DNA of 20,837 bases from Kouleothrix aurantiaca (GTDB lineage: Bacteria; Chloroflexota; Chloroflexia; Chloroflexales; Roseiflexaceae): positions 1 through 20,837 of the forward strand of contig LJCR01000010.1 in NCBI GenBank assembly GCA_001399705.1, given 5' to 3'. Each line of letters opens with the position of its first letter. Positions within the stretch are counted from its first letter, which is position 1. The translations under genes were made by a program, and so were the position numbers. The notes under the pieces are model-generated. The model did not search any database. It was not told where the DNA came from and saw only the letters and a list, made by a program, of their open reading frames with translations. Below, in pieces: positions 13,261 through 20,837 of this stretch.

Positions 13261-16200
13261 CTATTTTTTTTGCTTGAGTTCGAGTAACCAATTGCAGATG
13301 TCGGCGCTTGCCGCGATAGACATACGACAGATACCATTGGGATCGAGCGAGAGTGCGTTTAATCCGGCTGGATCTGGCCTGATAGAGCTGGTCTTCACTT
13401 CGTCTAATTCCGTTATTCCATGATTTCTGTACCAGATAGCAACAATCTGTGCATGCGTTCGTTCACCAGGAAAGTCCACATCGTTTCCTAGCAATTGTAT
13501 AGCGAGACGTTCGCTTACGCCGTACGAAATGCAAGAGATGAGATTCTGATATGCTGCAAGTGGTCGATCTTTATCATTCAATGGACTGAATTGAAGAAAC
13601 ACGTTGATTGCGCGCAGCACTCTTGCCCAGCCATTAACAAAGTAACTGTCGCAAAAGCCGTGAATCTCTGCAATCTGCTCTTCAAGAGGGGCATTTGGTT
13701 CGCTTGGTGTCATGAGCCATTGCACTGGTGGTGCTGTCACAGGTTGCTTACGATAGCGCAATATCCATGTTAGAGCTGGGAGACTCCAGCCAGAGTACCA
13801 TCCCCAAATGAGTAGAGGGAATTCTTCCTGTGTGCCGGGACGATCTCGCGTGTTCAATTCGCGTATGTCGCTTAGGAGATCTATGGCACGATCCAACCAG
13901 CCGTTCCATTGGAGACCATACTGCTTGATAAGGTCACGTTTCTTGGATGGGCGCTCATACGGCTGTGTAAGATTAGCAAGGTTTTCGGCAATCATCGCTG
14001 CCGATCGCATCGAAAGACCCGTTTGGACAGCAGCTCGTCCATAATCTGTCAGGCGAACCGGCGAGTTCGCCGTGACGAGGGCTTGAGAACTCTTGCCAAG
14101 TTCTGCTTGCAGTACGCCATTGAGATGGTCTTTGAACTTGAACATGGAGTCAGGATTGGCTAAGAGAAGACTCGACAAATAATTTACCGGTTCAACTATC
14201 GGTTGCCGCTGATTGATAACAGCGAGTAGAGCTGACTCTAGCTGTACCATTGTACTGGTATCAACAACTGCTTGGCCATTCGTCGTTTCTAAAGAAGAAC
14301 GCAATTTAATTGAGCGTGGATAAATAAAATTCTGCTCGATGGTCTCGACTCGCTGGTTGTCATAGGTGGGGTCATCGGTGGGGTTGTCGTAAAAAATGGT
14401 GTCGCCTTCGACAAACATACCAGCGCGACCGCAGCGGCCTACAATGTTACGTAGTAGGAGCGTGCTGAATAGTTTCCGACCCTGATCTTCTCGATGTGTC
14501 CATCGATACATAATCACAGCACGGAACGGCAAATCGACGCCTTCGGCAAGGGTCGTGGTGGCCACTACCACCTTAAAATAGCGCTCCTCTATCAATTTCT
14601 GGAGCAGATCGCGTACTTCATACTCAATGTCAGCGTTGTGATAGCAGACCCGATATGAGAGCATTGCGAGAAGTGTACGATGGTGTGGATAGCGTTGCTC
14701 AATGACACGTCGCAGCCGTAGTTGTGTCGTTGTTTCCTGCTTATCTGGTTCGATGTAATTGATCACTTTGCGCGCAATGATACGAGTATCGCGCTTGCTG
14801 GAGCAAACGACAAGGATACTCCCTCCAAAGCGAGCATGCATTTGTGCAGCCATATAAGCTGCTCTTTCGGCAATTTGATCGTACGCGCGGTCCTGCGCCT
14901 GTCGATAGCGCGGATCGCCTTGATAAGGGATCTTACGGACACCGCTTGAGAAGGTCCATTGGAGCAGTCGTGCATCGTTCTGGTTGGTTGTTCGAGAAAC
15001 ATCCCCATAGAATGAGGCCCGGTTATTGGCGAACTGGATTTCAAACCGCTTACGTGCCGGGGTCCAGTACGTCCGAAGCACGTGCGAGGCAGGCACGTTG
15101 AGCCATTGTTGTATTGCATCCGTCTCGTTAATGACGGCGCTGAGGCCAATGATGCGAATCGGGCGCTCTTGCTGAAGATCGCGCAACCTCCCGACAAGGC
15201 ACTCTAGCAAGGTGCCCCTTCCGCCCTGCTCGATCAGGTGCAACTCATCAAAAGCGACGGAGACGAGACGATTTGCAAATTCTGGTTTGACGCGTAGAGC
15301 GTAATCGAAGGCTTCGGGTGTTGTTGCCAGGAAGACTCGTTCGCTTGCGGTTACGTCAGCCAGTCCTTCCATGTATCCGCCCATCGTGCGCACAAATGTG
15401 ATTCCGGCAGCCTCGATCAAACGCCGGTCGCGATCAACGATTTGGCTGACAATTGCGCGGTAGGGTGCTACATAAACGGCAACACCATTTTCTCCTTTAA
15501 GCAACGGCTCGATCGCTAATAATTCACCAAGAAATGTTTTTCCGGTGCTGGTCGGGTAAATGATAAGCGTATTCTCGCGCTGCTGACCCGTCAATCGCAA
15601 AATTGCCTGACGTTGGGATGGGAAGGCAAAGAAGGGCCCTTGCATGCGTATAAATTCGGTATAGCTGTTGCTCTGGCCCAGATACTGCTCCAGCAGGTCT
15701 GGGAAAAGGAATCGCGCCAACCAAGCAACAGCCTGTTCTAGACGGTAGATGAGTGCGATTTGAGCTGCTGTCAGAGCACGCTCCGGTATGCTCAGTTCGG
15801 TGAGGACGGAAGTGTAGAGGTCGAAGCTTGAGGGAGTCTGGTGTTCGAGATGCAAGCGATAGAATCGTCGCAGCCCTTCAATGGTTGGGCTTTTACGCGG
15901 TATGGTCGGGTCGGGAATGAGCTTGAGATGTTCAATAACAGTACGGAGCAACTCAAAGACTTGATCATTCGATGACCAGCCCTTAGTTTCGTGAGCAACC
16001 GCAATGGCGCCACTCAGGTTCGCAGCATAAAGAAACGCAATTGACGCATTGAGTGCGAGAAAGGTTCCCTCATAACTATCGTTGAGTAAGAAGCGACGCT
16101 GCGCAGCCGACCAGAGGGTATGAGCGCTGAGTGTCAGCAATTGCTCATTGACACCGTCAACATCATCCGGATCGAACGACAGGATCTGTTCTTCAAGATT

Positions 16201-16353
16201 AGCAACGACAGCTAAGCCAAAGTTTTCGGCTCGCACCCACTGCTCCTCATTATTGAGGGACATGTTGCGCAGGAGGGCAGCTACTTCGACCTCAGTGAGG
16301 AGAAGCTGATTCGTATCAAGAATAGCCTGAACGTTAGTGATAGCGGCTCTCAT
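13261..16353 (-). CDS. Ski2/Hel308-like DEAD/DEAH helicase, HamB-like
   Basis: A 1030-residue superfamily 2 helicase. An N-terminal helical domain of about 235 residues precedes the motor: Q-motif-like FFAFPSQRQA (241-250), Walker A YPTSTGKT (266-273), DELH (369-372), motif III GLSAV (403-407), ILVVCSSK (513-520), YHNADI (571-576, the Ski2 HHAGL-type element), motif V TTTLAEGVDLP (599-609), and motif VI NIVGRCGRAG (636-645). About 380 helical residues follow. The gene starts in the ATGA that ends the nuclease gene, so the two are co-translated. A DUF1837-like nuclease plus a Ski2-like helicase of this size is the Hachiman (HamAB) or AbpAB arrangement. It is not an SNF2-type helicase, which argues against simple BREX helicase subunits. 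Composition is clearly more AT-rich than pglZ and the pglX ends, a sign of separate acquisition. Confidence 0.8.
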   Translation of the reverse strand: MRAAITNVQAILDTNQLLLTEVEVAALLRNMSLNNEEQWVRAENFGLAVVANLEEQILSFDPDDVDGVNEQLLTLSAHTLWSAAQRRFLLNDSYEGTFLALNASIAFLYAANLSGAIAVAHETKGWSSNDQVFELLRTVIEHLKLIPDPTIPRKSPTIEGLRRFYRLHLEHQTPSSFDLYTSVLTELSIPERALTAAQIALIYRLEQAVAWLARFLFPDLLEQYLGQSNSYTEFIRMQGPFFAFPSQRQAILRLTGQQRENTLIIYPTSTGKTFLGELLAIEPLLKGENGVAVYVAPYRAIVSQIVDRDRRLIEAAGITFVRTMGGYMEGLADVTASERVFLATTPEAFDYALRVKPEFANRLVSVAFDELHLIEQGGRGTLLECLVGRLRDLQQERPIRIIGLSAVINETDAIQQWLNVPASHVLRTYWTPARKRFEIQFANNRASFYGDVSRTTNQNDARLLQWTFSSGVRKIPYQGDPRYRQAQDRAYDQIAERAAYMAAQMHARFGGSILVVCSSKRDTRIIARKVINYIEPDKQETTTQLRLRRVIEQRYPHHRTLLAMLSYRVCYHNADIEYEVRDLLQKLIEERYFKVVVATTTLAEGVDLPFRAVIMYRWTHREDQGRKLFSTLLLRNIVGRCGRAGMFVEGDTIFYDNPTDDPTYDNQRVETIEQNFIYPRSIKLRSSLETTNGQAVVDTSTMVQLESALLAVINQRQPIVEPVNYLSSLLLANPDSMFKFKDHLNGVLQAELGKSSQALVTANSPVRLTDYGRAAVQTGLSMRSAAMIAENLANLTQPYERPSKKRDLIKQYGLQWNGWLDRAIDLLSDIRELNTRDRPGTQEEFPLLIWGWYSGWSLPALTWILRYRKQPVTAPPVQWLMTPSEPNAPLEEQIAEIHGFCDSYFVNGWARVLRAINVFLQFSPLNDKDRPLAAYQNLISCISYGVSERLAIQLLGNDVDFPGERTHAQIVAIWYRNHGITELDEVKTSSIRPDPAGLNALSLDPNGICRMSIAASADICNWLLELKQKK

Positions 16354-17099
16354 ACACGACCTTGTGCAATTGTGTCGAGCATGTCAGCAAGTGGTGTCCC
16401 GGTAATCGCATAGGTGTGAAGTTGCGATGATTGCCATCCCCACTCGCTCGCTTTTTTGTGAAAGGAGCGATATGCTTTGTCGAAACCGCGTTTGTCGCTT
16501 GCTTTGGCGGTGTCGCCAATGAAAAAGCCTACGAAGAGCACACCCCTGGTATGTGATGGGTCAGGGCCGATGATGACGCTGCGCAACCCTTCCAGCGCTT
16601 CTCTACACTCAGGATTCCGTCGCAAGAGACAACGCAGCGCACTAAGCCGGTTGATGAGACGGCTCGAAGGGCAACCCTCGAAGAGTTTCTTGAGGTCGTG
16701 AACTAGCCCTTGTGTTGGTGACGTGATCTGAGAGTACGCGCAATTCTCAGACCATTTTATCTCGACAACAGCAAAACACCACTGCTGATCAATCAACGTT
16801 ACTCCGTAAATGTCTACGCCTGGCATGGATGTGGGACTGAGCCACTCATATTGTTGCGTGTTGTAAGCATGACGCTCCTCGAAGGTCTGGAGTCCTTCGA
16901 TCAATGTATGCCAAACGATGAACTCCGCGATTTTCGGCACAAGGGTTGATGGTATGGATGTCGGCCAGAAGGCTGGAACTTCGTTCTGCAAGCGAGTAAC
17001 AGCGCTGCGAATGAAGGTTTTGGCATCCTGGATACGTAGAAGACGACATGCAGTATATGCCTCTTCCACAAGCCCAATGGCGCTGAGTTGTAGTGACAC
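16350..17099 (-). CDS. HamA-like PD-(D/E)XK nuclease partner of the helicase
   Basis: A 249-residue protein. A helix with E59 (KIAEFIVWHTLIEG, 56-69) is followed by PGVDIYGVTLIDQQW (93-107, D96) and FAVVEIKWSE (109-118, E113 and K115), the spacing of a PD-(D/E)XK core; the remainder is helical. HamA proteins (DUF1837) have the same order of helix, GxDxxG strand and ExK strand, and precede a Ski2-like helicase. Divergence is high, so this may be a sister of HamA and not HamA itself. The start is a GTG at 17099 supported by GGGAG six bases upstream (plus 17106-17110). A 19-bp palindrome lies 38 bp upstream, and the gene is 138 bp downstream of pglX, so the pair probably has its own promoter. 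Expected role: DNA degradation when the helicase is triggered by damaged or invading DNA. Confidence 0.65.
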   Translation of the reverse strand: MSLQLSAIGLVEEAYTACRLLRIQDAKTFIRSAVTRLQNEVPAFWPTSIPSTLVPKIAEFIVWHTLIEGLQTFEERHAYNTQQYEWLSPTSMPGVDIYGVTLIDQQWCFAVVEIKWSENCAYSQITSPTQGLVHDLKKLFEGCPSSRLINRLSALRCLLRRNPECREALEGLRSVIIGPDPSHTRGVLFVGFFIGDTAKASDKRGFDKAYRSFHKKASEWGWQSSQLHTYAITGTPLADMLDTIAQGRV

Positions 17100-17136
17100 G
17101 ATAACTCCCAGGATTCAATACATACTACCACGGATG

Positions 17137-17155
17137 TGTGTCAACAATTGACACA
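17137..17155. promoter_or_regulatory. 19-bp palindromic operator upstream of the nuclease-helicase pair
   Basis: TGTGTCAA (17137-17144) and TTGACACA (17148-17155) are exact reverse complements around CAA. Each arm contains a TTGACA (-35-like) hexamer, one on each strand. On the minus strand it sits 38-56 bp before the GTG start of the nuclease gene, where a promoter is expected; TATTGA 18 bp downstream is only a weak -10. A repressor bound here would switch the pair independently of pglX. No matching regulator gene is adjacent. Confidence 0.55.
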
Positions 17156-17237
17156 AACGTTCTAATTGGTTAATTATGCTCTCCTGTTCCCCAGGCCATT
17201 TGTACTGACCTGCTCACTGAAGTTCATCGCTTCCGTT

Positions 17238-20200
17238 CTACTCAACCTGTTCTTTGTGGTTCATTGCCCTTCTCTTCTCCTCCAGTTTCGCCTTCTCGGC
17301 CGCGCGCTGCGGCGCCAGTTCTGTCCAGCGCTGACTCCCCGGCACACTCTCGTCCATCCAGCCGCAGCGGGGCAGCTTGCCCGCGCGCACCCAGCGCCGC
17401 TCGTCGCTGCGCCAGCGCGCCCGGTCGGCGATCGCCTTCCTCGCGTCGACCGCCTTGAGCACGTCGCTCACAAGGAGGCCGGCAAGCTGTACAGGCGCAA
17501 TGTTGACCCGCACGCCGTCATTGAGATCGACGCGCCATGCACGCTCCTGGCGCGCCAGATCGGCGCGCTCTGTTGGGCTGAGGTAGCCGTCGCCGCTCCA
17601 GCGGTCGAGTGACTCGCCCTCTAGCAGTTTGTCCAGCTCAGGGCAGGCGAAGCCATCGCCAGCCACATGTCGCAGCCTTGCGGCGAACGCTTCCAGCTCC
17701 TGGATACGCTCGGTAGCGAGCGCCGCAGCGGTCTCGTCGTTCGCGCGGCGGGCGTCCTCGGCCCGCTGGCGCTCGGCGCGCAGCAGCGGATCGACATATT
17801 GCGTGCGGATGCGGGCAAGCACGTCGCCGCCGCAGGCGTGATAGTACAGCATGCACTCGAAGGCCGGCAGCCGCCGGCTGCCCTTGCGGCCCTTGCCGGG
17901 GGCCGGAGGTGTGCTGGCGAGGTGCCAGGCGACCGGGCGGTACTTGAACTGCCTGATATGCCGGTCGAAGAAGCGCCGGCGCACCCACTCCTCCAGAGTC
18001 AGCCCGGTCAGTTCGGTGAGCAGCGCCTCGATGCGCTGGACGCCGAGATCACCGTCCTCGGCGCGCAATCGGGCGCGCAGCCGCTCGGCCAGCGTCGTCT
18101 CGCCGGCGCCGGAGGTGATCGGGATGATGCCGTCCGGGTCAGCCCAGGCAGGGACCGGCTCGCCAGCCTCGATCTGCCTTGGCCAGCGGTGGCCCAGCAG
18201 CCGCAGCACGAGCACGCTCAGCCGGTCCTCCAACAGGCGCTGCTCCTCCGGTTTGCAGCGTGCCCCCTCGGCCCGCAGCTCCTCCAGCAGCCAGTAGACG
18301 CTGATCGGGTGGATCTGCATCTTGACCGACAGCTCTTCTAAGAACGTCTCGGTCGGGATCGGGATGTGCGCGCCCGACACCGCGCCCTCGGTATCCTCAC
18401 TGCCCTCGGCGTCGCCGTTCTCGTCAGCACCGTCGTCTTTTGCACCGGGGCCGTCCTCGTAGAGCTTGCGCAGCCGCGCCTTGATCTCCACCAACTCCAC
18501 CGGCGACGGGCTGATGCGCTCGTGATCCGTCAGGTAGTCGTTGACTTCCTGGGGTAGTGGTGGCAATTCGAGATCGACAGAGAGTTCAGGGAGGGCGTCG
18601 TAGCCTGCGATCAGGGGGTGGAAGCCGGCAGGGGTGCCCGTTTCTTGCAAGATCGTGTCAATTACGATCTCCTCCGTAGTGTAGGCTGCAAATAGCATTT
18701 TTTCGAGAACTGCCTCTACAGTGTACAATGCAGCAGAGAGAATTGAACGGAGAGGGGTATTTATCCGCACACTGCTCCTGTGAAGCTGATCCTCTGTTGT
18801 CCCCTTGAACGTGCGTTCAGTCAGATCAATCGACACGAGCTGTCTTTTGAGCGACACGCACATACGTTCGAGGTGTGATGCGCTATCATTCTCGGACGAA
18901 TTCAATTCGGGCACAGGCATTTGGCTAAGGTATGGATACTGCACCTGACCCATACCACCTATGGCCCGCATGAGAAAGTTCATTCCTCGATGATTAAGAA
19001 TGCTGAGTAGATACTGCGGATACTGACCGCTAGGAACAACACCAGGGCCTTTGTCGCCCACAATAATACTTCCAGATGGCTCTCGGCATCCGAGACCACC
19101 TTTGCCGAAGGAAGAAAATACGTAAACTGATTTGGGTAAAATACCTGTCGATTTCAGACGAAAGCCGTAGTTACCCTTGAGATAAGGGTAGTATTGATCA
19201 ATGTATGCGCGCTGTCTTGCACCCGCAAATTCCCAGTCAGTTACATGTGTTTCTAGACCGGCCCACCGGACATGTGATCCACCTTTGGAATAGGCGAGCC
19301 AACGCCTTCCGTGAGGAGCTTCCCAGGAAAAACGTGTCAATTTAGCTAAACCAGTCACTCCATCCGTAGTAATAGCAAAATCCTCTATCTTTTTTGCACG
19401 TGTCATCCAATCTAGCAACTGAACGGGAACCCAATAGATGATAGGGCTTCCTGGCACATTTAGTAGGAGTTGCTGCCTGGTAACGAACCGAATATGATGA
19501 TTGTTTGCCTCTGTACCCCGCTTTAATACGGAAGTCTTAGAGTATCCCTCAAACCCAACAGCGCGCAAAGAGGTAACTGTGGACTGTGGGGAAGGATACA
19601 TCTTTTTCAAAGTGAACAATGCTACACTGACAATCTCACCGCTGATCTCCTCAAAGGCCCTTGTTCCTAAATGACCTATATACTCAACGGTCATCTCTCG
19701 CAAAATACCCGTGAACTCGCTGTTCTTGCGCGCTTGTTCGAGCTTCTCATTCGATACAGCACGCAAACCATCAAAGCTACGTAGGAACATCCATCCCAGC
19801 ATTGTCACCATCGCCACACGACCGCTGCTCCGACAAAGCTCCAAGCAGCGCAGGATGAAGGCTGCGTATAAGTCGCGCTTCCCCGACTTGTAGTGTCGCT
19901 CAATATATTTCTTGAGCGGCATATCCATGTTCCCACTGCCCATATACGGCGGGTTCGTCACCACCACCGCATACTTGCGATCGAGGAGCTGGAGCAGGCG
20001 CACGCCGCGCTCGGCCTCGCGGCCGAAGAGCTGTGCGGCCACATCGTCGGTATTGCCGGACTCGGCGGCGAAGCTCTGCGCCACACGGTCGAGCAGCATG
20101 CGCTTCAGCTCGGCCGGGTCGTGGCGTGCCATCGTCGTGATCGTCCGGCGCAGCGCGGCGTCGTCGGCGTCGAAGTCCATCGGGACGGTGTGCGGCTGCT

Positions 20201-20837
20201 GCAACGCCTTCATCGCCGCCTCGATGTGCTCGGCCGGGCGCAGCAGGCTGCCCAGGATGTCGGCCTTCTCCAGTGCAGTGAATACCCCCTCCAGCAGCGG
20301 CTTCATCACCCGATCCTCGGGGTGCCGGCGCAGGTGGCGCTGGAGCGCGCCGGTGTTGAGGCCGCTCGGCGTGGTGGCAATGTTCATTGCCGCCGGACAG
20401 TAGTTGCCGGGGCCTGGCTGGCGCTGTGCGCGCCGCTCGTCGCGCACCAATTCCCAGGCGCGCAGGTAGAGCATCAAGGCAGCAAGCTGTGCGGCGCGCG
20501 GGTCGAGGTCGATACCGTGCAGATGGCGCTCCAGGATGCGATCGGCGATTTCGGCAGCGTTCAGGTTTGGGTGGCGCTCGCGGTACATCGCCGCGAACAT
20601 GTCGAACGACTCGCGCAGGAAATGGCCGGAGCCACAGCAGGGGTCGATCAGGTCAAGCGTCTCCAGCGGGCGGGGCGACTCAGGCGCGGTCTGCCTTTCG
20701 GATCGCTGGCGGATATAGTACGCCCAGGATTCAGGTAGTTTGCTGTCGGGGTACGCCTCGTGGTACGAGCGACCGAGCGAATTTTGCAGCAGCCACTGGA
20801 CCATATACGGCTCGGTGAAGAGCTGGGTGGCGGCCGC
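17238..20837 (-). CDS. pglX: BREX adenine-specific DNA methyltransferase PglX (5' end outside window)
   Basis: The frame is open to the window edge: the 11 codons before the first internal ATG (20804) read TQLFTEPY, a conserved PglX segment, so the start lies beyond 20837 and 1199 residues are visible. Counting from that internal ATG, SAM-binding motif I DPCCGSGHFL is at 54-63, GIDLDPRA at 97-104, and catalytic motif IV NPPY at 284-287, the gamma-class order for N6-adenine methylation. Residues ~295-720 form the target recognition region and are encoded by markedly AT-richer DNA. The C-terminal part has family blocks RHIRQFKYRPVAWHL, FECMLYYHACGGDVLARIR and DGVRVNIAPVQ. In BREX it marks host DNA at a non-palindromic site and takes part in exclusion. 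If motif I sits near residue 330 as usual, full length would be about 1450-1500, on the long side. DISARM methylases are related, but pglZ and brxL nearby decide for BREX. Confidence 0.88.
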   Translation of the reverse strand, partial: AAATQLFTEPYMVQWLLQNSLGRSYHEAYPDSKLPESWAYYIRQRSERQTAPESPRPLETLDLIDPCCGSGHFLRESFDMFAAMYRERHPNLNAAEIADRILERHLHGIDLDPRAAQLAALMLYLRAWELVRDERRAQRQPGPGNYCPAAMNIATTPSGLNTGALQRHLRRHPEDRVMKPLLEGVFTALEKADILGSLLRPAEHIEAAMKALQQPHTVPMDFDADDAALRRTITTMARHDPAELKRMLLDRVAQSFAAESGNTDDVAAQLFGREAERGVRLLQLLDRKYAVVVTNPPYMGSGNMDMPLKKYIERHYKSGKRDLYAAFILRCLELCRSSGRVAMVTMLGWMFLRSFDGLRAVSNEKLEQARKNSEFTGILREMTVEYIGHLGTRAFEEISGEIVSVALFTLKKMYPSPQSTVTSLRAVGFEGYSKTSVLKRGTEANNHHIRFVTRQQLLLNVPGSPIIYWVPVQLLDWMTRAKKIEDFAITTDGVTGLAKLTRFSWEAPHGRRWLAYSKGGSHVRWAGLETHVTDWEFAGARQRAYIDQYYPYLKGNYGFRLKSTGILPKSVYVFSSFGKGGLGCREPSGSIIVGDKGPGVVPSGQYPQYLLSILNHRGMNFLMRAIGGMGQVQYPYLSQMPVPELNSSENDSASHLERMCVSLKRQLVSIDLTERTFKGTTEDQLHRSSVRINTPLRSILSAALYTVEAVLEKMLFAAYTTEEIVIDTILQETGTPAGFHPLIAGYDALPELSVDLELPPLPQEVNDYLTDHERISPSPVELVEIKARLRKLYEDGPGAKDDGADENGDAEGSEDTEGAVSGAHIPIPTETFLEELSVKMQIHPISVYWLLEELRAEGARCKPEEQRLLEDRLSVLVLRLLGHRWPRQIEAGEPVPAWADPDGIIPITSGAGETTLAERLRARLRAEDGDLGVQRIEALLTELTGLTLEEWVRRRFFDRHIRQFKYRPVAWHLASTPPAPGKGRKGSRRLPAFECMLYYHACGGDVLARIRTQYVDPLLRAERQRAEDARRANDETAAALATERIQELEAFAARLRHVAGDGFACPELDKLLEGESLDRWSGDGYLSPTERADLARQERAWRVDLNDGVRVNIAPVQLAGLLVSDVLKAVDARKAIADRARWRSDERRWVRAGKLPRCGWMDESVPGSQRWTELAPQRAAEKAKLEEKRRAMNHKEQVE

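Noticed and set aside
13261..16353. BREX helicase subunit BrxHI or BrxHII
   Set aside because: Motifs are Ski2/Hel308-like with a coupled PD-(D/E)XK gene, not Lhr- or SNF2-like; the Hachiman comparison fits better, although not proven.
17238..20837. Possible DISARM methylase instead of BREX PglX
   Set aside because: The methylases are related, but pglZ and brxL are diagnostic of BREX and no drmA, drmB or drmC is present.

Overview
This window is a GC-rich bacterial defence island. The gene content (BREX genes, an XRE/NB-ARC fusion regulator, long alanine- and arginine-rich proteins) suggests a Chloroflexota bacterium, but that is an inference from style and not from a marker gene. No tRNA, rRNA or CRISPR array was seen.

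Left flank (1-3410). The window opens with the last codons of a transposase, probably IS982 family. Four bases after its stop codon lies the truncated 3' end of a leftward XRE-HTH/NB-ARC gene, which also carries a one-base frameshift in a homopolymer, so it is annotated as broken. Between it and a rightward gene for a small single-pass membrane protein are two elaborate operator-like elements: a 12-bp direct repeat with 21-bp periodicity and a 21-bp palindrome. A mostly empty stretch follows (with a possible gene remnant on the minus strand), then a well-formed sigma70-type promoter, leader hairpins and a gene for a ribbon-helix-helix/coiled-coil DNA-binding protein.

Middle (3411-8603). Three genes form what I think is the least familiar system here: a rightward 729-residue protein (alpha-helical body plus C-terminal PD-(D/E)XK nuclease domain), and a leftward pair made of a 218-residue putative winged-helix protein and a 683-residue SMC/Rad50-like ATPase with a central CxxC...CxxC zinc site. 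The pair is coupled by a 4-bp ATGA overlap; nuclease and ATPase genes meet tail to tail with overlapping stop codons. The architecture (ATPase + small middle component + nuclease effector) recalls ABC-three-component and Lamassu-type systems, without a confident match to a named one.

Right half (8604-20837). A leftward BREX locus: pglX (methyltransferase, running off the right edge), pglZ and brxL, in the type I order. Between pglX and pglZ sits a lower-GC, translationally coupled nuclease + Ski2-like helicase pair that resembles Hachiman (HamA/HamB), with its own palindromic operator. BrxL lacks its usual C-terminal Lon-like domain and stops at a junction with the 3' remnant of another, unrelated gene. 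The pglX target-recognition region is compositionally different from its flanks, consistent with domain exchange. brxA, brxB and brxC are not in the window; if present they would lie beyond the right edge.

Together the genes suggest layered anti-phage functions: BREX modification/exclusion, an embedded nuclease-helicase module, a separate SMC-like/nuclease triad, and a decayed NB-ARC gene at an IS-marked edge.
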